64,000 nt of DNA. It comes from Oxyruncus cristatus (Eukaryota; Chordata; Aves; Passeriformes; Cotingidae). Below the pieces are notes generated by a model. It was not told the DNA's origin. It worked only from the letters and a program-made list of their open reading frames with translations, and ran no database searches. The DNA is taken from positions 104,777 through 168,776 of the forward strand of contig VXAY01000170.1 in NCBI GenBank assembly GCA_013399855.1. The letters run 5' to 3'. The translations under genes were made by a program, and so were the position numbers. Every line of letters starts with the position of its first letter. Position 1 is the first letter of the stretch. Below, one piece after another: positions 47,065 through 64,000 of this stretch.

Positions 47065-47578
47065 TGTAGGACAAGGAAAGCGTATTGAAGAGAGGTTTAT
47101 TTGCAGCGCGCTGCGGTGCTCCACTGTCACAGAGGAACGGAAGCACGCCGCTTGTTTGAAAATTGCACTTTTGTACTTTTCGAGTTGTTATATATTCATT
47201 GATTGCGTGCTCCAGCTTTCCTTGAACAAGCTCGGACATGTACAGAGCTGCAGCAATTGCGACATTCCCTTTGGACATTGCATCAGACCCCCCACCCCGT
47301 ACAAAGGGTTTGCCATGCGGCTAGAGGAATATTTTTTTATTTTCCCTATTCCCGATAAGATTTCCCTGGCGTTAGGTCTTTGGGTAGTACCTTTTGCCTT
47401 ACAGTCTTCACGGAGCACCTAAAGCTCTCTTCCCCCCTTTGTCCCATCACCAAGTTTATTTATATATGACACCCTTTATACTTTCCACCACCAGGTAATT
47501 TTACTTACAATATTTTTTATACTTCCCACCACCTAGTCCACCTACTTATAATAAAACCAGATTATTTTATCTCTCACA
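47065..47578 (-). mobile_element. probable solo LTR
   Basis: Minus strand starts TGTGAGAGATAAAA, has a TATA-like gtataaagggtg, and ends with AATAAA followed closely by TTTCCTTGTCCTACA. TG...CA ends and the signal order fit an endogenous retrovirus LTR. No target-site duplication could be matched, so the ends are provisional. Confidence 0.45.
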
Positions 47579-50483
47579 ATACACATTATTAATGTTCATT
47601 ATGGGATAAAGCCTGTTTCGTGTGCTTTAAATTATGTGTTTGCAAAGTTGCAGGGGACTGGTTCTGGAGAAAACGAGAAAAGAGGCACCAGATGCAAAAC
47701 TTTGGGACTGCCTGTGGGAGAAAGTACTCCATCACTGCTGGCTGTGATGCCATCGGCTGCTGACTGCTGCGGGCGCATGTTGACAGCTGTGAGCAGCTGT
47801 TGAACTGCCGGGACAGTCCTGCCTTCCCCCCTCTTTCCCCCCCCACCCCCCCGCCCCAGGTTGCCGCTGATTTCTTTCACATGTCCTCCCACCCACCACC
47901 CTGGGGAACTGGGACTTGCTTTTGTTTCTGCTGAAAGTTTTTGATTGCACCATTTGTTGTTTACTCAGATTTTGTTAATAAAAAGTTGTTCTTTTCCACA
48001 CTTCCACCTGAAGTTTCTTAATTTCTAAGTTGTAATCTTGTTAAACAAGATAACTTGTCAAAAGTGTCTGGTATTGCATGATGATTTTCTGCATCACTGA
48101 ACATGAGTTTGACACTGCACCAAGGCCAAATAGAATTAATGATAATCTTCAAGGCATTCCTTTCTAAAAATATATTTGCAAGGTTTTTTCACAGCTGTCA
48201 CCTACCCCCAACCTAGGAAAGCTTCTCTTGTAATATTGGAACATGGACATTAAAGATGCCTTTCAGCTACTACTGCAAAATGGTCAATGTTATATACTTC
48301 CCATTTGGGGAGAAAGGAAATCTCTATCCTAAATTAATTTTTCTATGTTTTTTTTTTTTTCCCCCCAGCAAAAGCAGGGACATGATCATATCTTCAGTTT
48401 GTTTCAGCAGTTGCAAAGTTGGCAGCAACCTATACCCTATGCAAGTTCCTGACAAGAACTATTTATTACCTTGTGAACTGTGGGGTTATTTCCCCTTAAA
48501 TGACAGACCTTCAACCTCCTTATGCCCTTTCTGAGGCAACCAAACTAGAAAACAATTCATCACCAGGCCATCATTTGTACCTTGCCACAGTGAAGTCAAG
48601 AAAACACTTTTTTTTTTTTTTTTTTCTCCAGGCCATTCTGGCAGCAAAAGCAGAAGTAGAGGCAGGAGCAAATGAAATAATACAGATTGTTTGCTCCCAC
48701 TTACAGCTGGTCTTATACCCGTACTGTGTGAGCTTTTACTGAAGCTGCCTTGCTTTTGGAGATCTGGAAGTTGTCTAGTAGAACGCTAGTTTTTAAAATG
48801 TGTTTTAGAGAATTTTGGCCCAGTAAACCTGGTGCAAGTACCGGAAAAAGAGAAGCTAATAATAAGTAGAATTTGAGGACACAGTGATAAATATAACAGA
48901 CTGAGAAAAATAGAATTTTTAAAGGGGAGTTATATTCCACAAACCTAGTAGAGAATCCAAATATGTGGGTAGGTAGGAAAACTAGATGGTACTGCCATAT
49001 GAGAAGGTATATCACCTTTCTTAAAGAAGCTAAGTTTGTGTCTGTGCTGTTATATAAGATAGTTTTGAGCAGTGATCCTGGACAAGGACAGGCTGATAAT
49101 CCTGCTGCAGACAGTGTCCTTGGGGATCGTCTCTGAGAATCCAAAGTGGCTCGATCTGAAGCAAATCCCATGAGCAGCTCTGGGGAAAGCTCATTCCAGC
49201 AGCTCTATTTATACATATGTTGCATTAGGGCCCAGCACAGCCCCCCTGTACTGCCCTCAACGGGCTTGGTGTTCTCACTCTCCTTAATTAACCTCACAGT
49301 CCTCCCAAGTACTGTCCCCTATACCCTTGCTGTCCTTCTCTGTAGGACCTGCAAGCGAGTTTTGAAAACAAATATCATTATGTACTGATTAAGGATTACC
49401 AGGGTGTCAGAAGGACCTTGCCTGGTGTTTAAGACTCCTGTTTTTTGTAAAATATATTCTACATCTGGGACATCAATATTGTGCTTTGCTTGAGCTGTTT
49501 CAAAATAGGCAGTAAAGGCAGTGTAGAGAAGTGACCTTCTGACACAGCAGGATTGCTTCTCCCTATTGCTCTCCCACCGCCCACACCTGCCTCACCTTTC
49601 CCTGCAATCTGACAGCAGCCAGTGCACAGCTGCTCAGGTCGTGGGGCTGGAGAGCGTCCAGTCCAAAGTTGCTTTCCAAGGCATCTCTGTGGAGCCAGGT
49701 TGAAGCCAGCTCCCTCTGGGACTGCTGTTCTCCTTGCTATGAGAATATCTGGGTGGGAGGATGTGTATCGGAAAGAGTGACATTTGTGAAATGTGCTGTA
49801 TTTTTCTAGTTTTCAAAACAAACAGAAAACTCCATGATAACATTTTCTTCCACATTTAATGGGAAAGACGCTGCACCAACCCTTTTTAGATCCCTTCCTG
49901 GTCTTCCCAGCTGAAGTATTTTGAAGGAACTCTTGGATACTCCTGTAAAAACAATTCAGCAAGCTCAGGATTTTGGAGGAAGATATAACATGCTCATGCA
50001 AAATATAACATCACTCTCAGTTAGCCTGAGACTGACACAATGGCTGCAGCTCCATGCCCTCATGTCCTGCAGATGTCTTCCCAAAGCATGTGTAAACGCC
50101 CCGTGGGGCAATTGCTAAGCTGCACTCTGCATGTTGTTAACAGTGTTCACAGGCATTATCCCCATATTTGCAGTACTTACAGCTATAAGTTTAATTGTAA
50201 AGAAAGAATTTAAAAGGCAGCGTGTAGACACAAGGGAGGTGGGAAAAGGGCAAAACCCACAAAATCCTTTATAAGGAAGGTAATGATAAAATTTGTACCT
50301 TTCGTCCCTCCTATAGTGTCCCTATGTCCCTATTACTCTATTTATTAACTTTGTAAAATTAGAAACTCTTCTATAAGTTGAGGACACTATTGGCAATTGT
50401 TAGTACCTCTGTAACTCAGCTTCCAACACGGGGTTTGCAGAGAACCTGGCCTCAGCTCTCTGATCTCTACCTGCTTTGTAGTC
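47579..50483. other. intergenic DNA, no feature seen
   Basis: Contains homopolymer runs (T at 48348-48360, T at 48609-48625) and a C-rich stretch at 47828-47858. An isolated AATAAA near 47980. No gene or classifiable repeat. Confidence 0.4.
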
Positions 50484-50488
50484 AAGGT
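50484..50488. repeat. target-site duplication, left copy
   Basis: AAGGT, matched by AAGGT at 51879-51883 across the LTR-like element. Confidence 0.65.
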
Positions 50489-51878
50489 TGTCATAGTTTA
50501 GCTCATCTCCCTCAGTTTTAGGGTAGAAGATGGTTAGTTCCAGGTGAAATTCCGGCTAGGTAGCCAATTAGAGGACCTCTGTGACGTCTCCACGAATTAC
50601 ATAATTTAACACAAACTGGAAAAGAAGGGTTGTAGTAGTTGTGTGTGGTGCAGAAAGAAGTTCGGAGCCATGATGTAAGTGAGGTAGCAGGGCCTCCCCG
50701 AGGTGGGGGGCCAGGCCCCCTCCGCCCCTGGCCTTGGGCCAGGGGCAGGCATAGCACCGAAGCCTCCATCTGAGGTATGTAGCAGAGTGGAGAAGAAGGT
50801 CCAGAGAAAAACTGCTTGGTTGAGATGTTACAGAAGAAACTTCAGCCGGCAGAGAGCAGAGAAAAGCCTGAGATAAGACAGAAACTCCAAGGTCAGTAGA
50901 AAGGAGGGAGTGCAGAGGCATGGGGGAGTCCCCCCCGCTCTCTCCCTCCAGCAGGGGAAAAGACTTTAAAACTAAACCCCTGCCACCTGTGGAAATGATT
51001 TGGAGTGAAGAGACTTTCGTGTGGGTTCTTCCCCCGGAGGCCCGGATAGCCCGGGGAGGGCAGCGATGGCTTGGGGCCAAGACTGGATCACTTGAAAGTT
51101 NNNNNNNNNNNNNNNNNNNNNNNNNNNNNNNNNNNNNNNNNNNNNNNNNNNNNNNNNNNNNNNNNNNNNNNNNNNNNNNNNNNNNNNNNNNNNNNNNNNN
51201 NNNNNNNNNNNNNNNNNNNNNNNNNNNNNNNNNNNNNNNNNNNNNNNNNNNNNNNNNNNNNNNNNNNNNNNNNNNNNNNNNNNNNNNNNNNNNNNNNNNN
51301 NNNNNNNNNNNNNNNNNNNNNNNNNNNNNNNNNNNNNNNNNNNNNNNNNNNNNNNNNNNNNNNNNNNNNNNNNNNNNNNNNNNNNNNNNNNNNNNNNNNN
51401 NNNNNNNNNNNNNNNNNNNNNNNNNNNNNNNNNNNNNNNNNNNNNNNNNNNNNNNNNNNNNNNNNNNNNNNNNNNNNNNNNNNNNNNNNNNNNNNNNNNN
51501 NNNNNNNNNNNNNNNNNNNNNNNNNNNNNNNNNNNNNNNNNNNNNNNNNNNNNNNNNNNNNNNNNNNNNNNNNNNNNNNNNNNNNNNNNNNNNNNNNNNN
51601 NNNNNNCCTCCCTTCTCTTTCTTCCTCTAGACTGTTTTTGAGGAAGAGGGGAGGAGTGGCATTTGTACATATATAAGTGTGTTATTATAAGAAAAGTAGT
51701 TAGAGTTGTATATATATATATATATGTATTTTCCCTTAGTTCTAATTGTGTAGCAATAAATCTTAGTATTAATCCCCATCAAAGCGATCTGTTTTGTCTG
51801 TGCAAACTCTTCCTACCAATTAGCAAAATTTATGGGTTGATAACACTGTGCAAAAAGCACAAGGGCTAAACCTTGACA
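50489..51878 (+). mobile_element. long LTR (or LTR element with hidden interior) containing an assembly gap
   Basis: Ends TGTCATAGTTTAGCTC and GGGCTAAACCTTGACA are imperfect inverted repeats (13 of 16 match) with TG/CA termini, flanked by AAGGT on both sides. An AATAAA sits at about 51752, roughly 125 bp before the 3' end, and a TA-rich run precedes it. A 506-bp gap lies inside. The 5-bp duplication is typical of some endogenous retrovirus classes. No protein frame is visible on either side of the gap. Confidence 0.72.
51101..51606. other. assembly gap (506 N)
   Basis: Run of N. The flanks are GC-rich on the left and C/T-rich on the right, and the gap sits inside the LTR-like element. Confidence 1.
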
Positions 51879-51883
51879 AAGGT
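51879..51883. repeat. target-site duplication, right copy
   Basis: AAGGT, matching 50484-50488. Confidence 0.65.
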
Positions 51884-53085
51884 ACTTAGGACTTGGTCTA
51901 TGGTGGCCCAACAGTTTTTCAAAAGAAACCAACTCATTGCAAAGCCAATTTCCACACCAGTCTTCACATACACAATATTGTGTATGTATTTCTCAGTCCA
52001 TCATCCTGGTTAATCCAGGATTTTCCCTCACAATATTCCAAAGGTTTGGCAAATAATTCTAACAGATAGAACACATTTGAAAAAGGATCCATTGCCTCCC
52101 CATATTGTCACTACTGGATCTGCTATTTTGGAAACAGTCAGAGCCCACCTGTCCCTTGCTAGCTGTGCTAGATATTATAGGAAAATACATCATGCTGGAT
52201 CCAACAGTTTGAGAGAGGTTAGGCTTCAGGAGCTCCATGCCTCCAGATCCGCGCCCCCCAGTCCCTGTAGCAAGGTTCAAAGATGTGCTCCCAGGAGACA
52301 CAAACACACACAGAGCAAATGTATGTGCCCTGCACATGCATTTACATACATAAACACATATATGTATATAAAAAGAAACATATACATATATAAATAAATG
52401 CAGGATGGACTGCAATGATCAGGCACAGGGCATAGTCACAAAGTCATGCTGACCAGTCACTACTTACACATCATCAGCCCTTTTTATCTCCTTACCCCTC
52501 TAGTTTTGTACATTTGTTCCTGCCCAGATGACCTACCCTCCTCCTCTTCAAACCGTTAGTTTATCCCTAAAACATCCCATCATTATCTCTGTGCTCTGCC
52601 AATGGTTCTTCCCCTGCATGCCTTGACAGCAGCACTCCTCAGTCAGAAAGGAGAGCTGCTCCCTGTGGCCCATGGTAGTGGGTTTCACATCTGCATCCTG
52701 GACCTTGTTGAGTCAGGACAGCCCCGGGGACCTGGCCAGGATCTTGTTCCTTGGGAGTCTCCACTGCATCCTGTGCACCCCTGAACTAGAGAAGTGCCTT
52801 TGATGGGCTGATGGGTTCCTGTGATGAGCCTGGGAGTAGCTGGGCAGGGTGTTATTTGGCTCTTCCTCTTGCCACAGTGTTTCTGTGTTGCTTTGTGTGT
52901 GTACAGGCAAGTTGTTATCACATAACCAACACTGATCACCCAGATGTTGCCCCCAAGCTCACTGGGATTCCTCTGGGAGACAACATGGCATGGAGGTGGA
53001 AGAGAGACCTTAGGAGGCACACATAGATCTTTCATGATGTTTCAGGATTCATTCCGCTGGCTGTCCTGCTATAAGAAGTTGCTGG
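51884..53085. other. intergenic DNA, no feature seen
   Basis: Only a short AT/CA-rich low-complexity stretch (about 52300-52400, cacatgcatttacatacata). No gene recognised. Confidence 0.45.
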
Positions 53086-53490
53086 GGGTCTGGAACACAA
53101 GTCTGATAAGAAGAACCTGAAGGAGCTGGAGGGGGCTCTGCCTGGACAAAAGGAGGTTCAGGGGGGAACTTCTCACTCTCCACGGCTTCCTGACAGGAGG
53201 GTGGAGCCAGGTGGGGGTTGGGTTCTGCTTCCAGGGAACAAGTGACAAGAGGAAGCAACTTCAGGTTGTGCAAGGGCAGGTTCAGATTGGATATTAGGGA
53301 ATATTTCTTCCCTGAAAGAGAGGTCATTAGAAGGCATTGGAATGGGCTACCCAGGGAAGTGGTGGAGTCACCATCCCAGAAGTGTTAAAAAAACATGTAG
53401 GTGTAGCACTTAGGTACATCATGATGGTGGACACAGCAGAGTTAGGTTAATGGTTAGACTTAGTGATCTTAGAGGTCTTTTCCGACAGTG
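53086..53490 (+). mobile_element. CR1 LINE 3' fragment
   Basis: Contains ggggtctggaacacaagtct, cctgacaggagggtggagcc, ttcagattggatattaggga, gggaagtggtggagtcacca and ttagaggtcttttcc. Frames are broken and the octamer tail is missing. Confidence 0.85.
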
Positions 53491-53794
53491 AATTGCCAGC
53501 CCTTCAGTAATGCAGTCATCCTTTGCCAGATTAGTATTTTCTCTGTTACCCTACAGAGACCATTTTGGCATTTTTCATTGTAGACAATTGATTTTATTTT
53601 ATTTCCGAAGGCATAGCTGTGGATCTTCAACAGGAGTTGATTTGGCTTCTTCAAGCATCTTATTTCCAGGTGGAATATGAAAAAATCTTGAGAAGGTCTC
53701 AGTGGTTCAAATATCTTCAGACTGGGGAAGGACAAGTCCTCTACATATTAGATCATGGCAGAGAAAGTGACATCTATTTCTCCTTGGTTTTAAG

Positions 53795-53798
53795 AGGT
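53795..53798. repeat. target-site duplication, left copy
   Basis: AGGT, matched at 54243-54246 across the solo LTR. Confidence 0.7.
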
Positions 53799-54242
53799 TG
53801 TAATAGTTAACTAAGTAAAAATGGATAATTTACTGATCAAATGAATTCTGTAGTGTTAAGAATTGGTTGCTTGCTTAAGATATAAATTGTGCAATCACAA
53901 TGTAATGTTGCTATAGCGAATTACAGCCTGTTGCACTAAGTGTGAGTTTTGAACATATATCCTGTTACACAAGAATATAAGTGGGGGAGGAAGGGGGTCG
54001 GCCGGTAAGACCAGTGAAGAAACCTGCCACCTCACCCGGGACCTATCGTCGTCGCCTGGAGACCACCCGAAAGGGAGGAGGCAGCAGCCGGTATAAAAGA
54101 CAGACCCTGACCTTTTTGGACTTGCGGACCGTTGGCGGAGCAGGAGACTCCCTGGTTGCCCAGCGCTGTTTACTCGTTTGCCTTTAATAAAATTTTACTA
54201 TTTTTTTAAATCAAAATATTTTCTGGTTCATTGCCTATAACA
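53799..54242 (+). mobile_element. solo LTR of an endogenous retrovirus, 444 bp
   Basis: Begins TGTAATAG and ends CTATAACA (7 of 8 inverted match). Inside are a TATA box tataaaagac near 54094, a GC-rich R-like part, then AATAAA near 54186 and a short U5. AGGT lies on both sides; 4-bp duplications are typical of gammaretrovirus-like integration. No viral genes remain. Confidence 0.82.
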
Positions 54243-54246
54243 AGGT
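54243..54246. repeat. target-site duplication, right copy
   Basis: AGGT, matching 53795-53798. Confidence 0.7.
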
Positions 54247-55373
54247 GATAATGGATTTCCCTGATGTTTAATGATATTTGTTGGAGGGATAGTTACAATT
54301 CAGAAGAATTTGTGATGGAAAGCTAGAACTCAATTTTGCTCAGGAAGACTGTCAAATGCCTTCTCAAATGGATTAGATGGGGTTTTTTCCTTCCTTCTGT
54401 ATTTCAGAGAAAGCTGAAGGGAGAAGGTGTGAGCAAGCTGTCTCCCTGGTATGGAGAGAGATAATGTGTTTGCAGACATGTACAAGGCATCCTCGGGCCA
54501 GAGAGGGTGGGGGAGGAGAGACAGAAGATACAAAAAGAAGGTGAGGTATTGCCTTTTTTTTCCCTGGGGGCCCCGTGTGTGCAGCATCGTTAAGAAAGGG
54601 TCCTTGCATCTGAAATAAACCTTTTTTTAATCCTTCTACTACCTTGATATTTTTGGGGAAGAACGAAAGCACGTGTTTTACCTTATATTGTAAAGAATGA
54701 AAACACATGTTTTGAGTGACGCCAGACTAGGCAAAGGTATCTGGATTACCCTGTGTCTGCCCGACCAAGTTAGAAGATTCAGAGGAGTTTTGGGAACAGA
54801 ATATAGAGAAGGAATGACTGACTATATGAGGTTGCTGGTGTGCTGCCCTGGGAATGTTGGTTTGCACATCACTTTCATGAAAAAAAGATGAAAGTAGACC
54901 TCATTTTAGGTTTAAATGTATGTTAAAGTATGTTTCAAAGTGGCTTGAAGGATTGAAAAAATTTAATTTCAAGTAACGATCAAACATTAAACAGGATTAA
55001 TGGGATACAAAAAATTCTTATTCTTTGGAGAGAGCATTTGAGTTAATATCTTTTGTATTCCTAAAGCAACTGTTATAAGGGATTGTTATATTCTGTTGCA
55101 AAGAAATAATGACTTGCTCCATTAGGAAGTATTAGATGAAATTCCATGGTAAGAACAAAGCAGGATGTCAGATTAGACCACTTCAACAGTGGCTAAAAAA
55201 CTTTGAAAGTACCTAAAGCAAGATTTTTAATTGAATAAATAAGTTTAAATAAGTAAGGAAAAATGTAAATATAGAATAAGAAATAAGAATTAAGAAATAA
55301 GAATAAGAATTCGGGATAATGATTAAAATGCAACACAACTTCTCATTATTTAAATGGGAAAAGCTCTACAATT
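54247..55373. other. intergenic DNA downstream of the fast MYH gene
   Basis: AT-rich. Contains an isolated AATAAA near 54615 and an aataagaa-rich low-complexity stretch at 55270-55310. No gene seen. Confidence 0.45.
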
Positions 55374-55379
55374 TTTATT
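55374..55379 (-). terminator. polyadenylation signal of the fast MYH gene
   Basis: Minus-strand AATAAA 113 nt downstream of the TAA stop, consistent with the short 3' UTRs of sarcomeric MYH genes. Confidence 0.6.
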
Positions 55380-55491
55380 TTCTAGGCATTGATCATCTAG
55401 AGATTGATGAAGGACTAAGCATTGATTACAAAATAAAAGTGAAAGAATGTCACATTTTTGCAATTCTCTCACTTTACAGCACTGGAGTCAT

Positions 55492-64000
<8,509 letters not shown>

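Noticed and set aside
50920..51676. Frames of about 200-236 codons around 51.1-51.6 kb
   Set aside because: Composed mostly of N from the assembly gap.

Overview
The window is vertebrate nuclear DNA, most likely from a bird. It carries CR1 retrotransposons with the (ATTCTATG)n 3' end in both orientations, compact sarcomeric myosin genes, and avian-type LTRs. It contains parts of a tandem skeletal myosin heavy chain (MYH) cluster. Both genes are read on the minus strand, and no other protein-coding gene is convincing.

Layout. (1) Positions 1-1162 hold a GC-rich block, an imperfect CA-rich tandem repeat and the 3' flank of the first gene. (2) Positions 1163-38200 hold a complete gene that I identify as MYH13, the extraocular/laryngeal (in birds also syringeal) 'superfast' myosin. 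I placed 38 coding exons to the base; their lengths add up to exactly 1935 codons in a continuous phase. A tentative four-codon last exon lies at 1163-1177. The start codon is at 35324-35326, and a TATA-containing promoter with a first noncoding exon lies near 38.2 kb. (3) Positions 38.3-55.4 kb are about 17 kb of intergenic DNA. This holds an RTE-type retrotransposon fragment with 11-bp target duplications, an LTR with 5-bp duplications that spans a 506-bp assembly gap, a 444-bp solo LTR with 4-bp duplications, another probable LTR, and CR1 fragments. (4) Positions 55492-64000 hold the 3' half (exons 24-40, rod domain only) of a second, fast-skeletal-type MYH whose 5' half lies beyond the window.

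The arrangement (MYH13 at one end, next fast MYH upstream in the same orientation) matches the mammalian fast-MYH cluster. The two genes encode alternative thick-filament motors for different fibre types. They do not act in a pathway together, but they exchange sequence: exons 27 and 30 of the two genes differ by one base each (1/390 and 1/197), while neighbouring exons differ by many bases. This points to recent exon-sized gene conversion and is the most interesting signal in the window. I see no evidence of a wholly new biological system.
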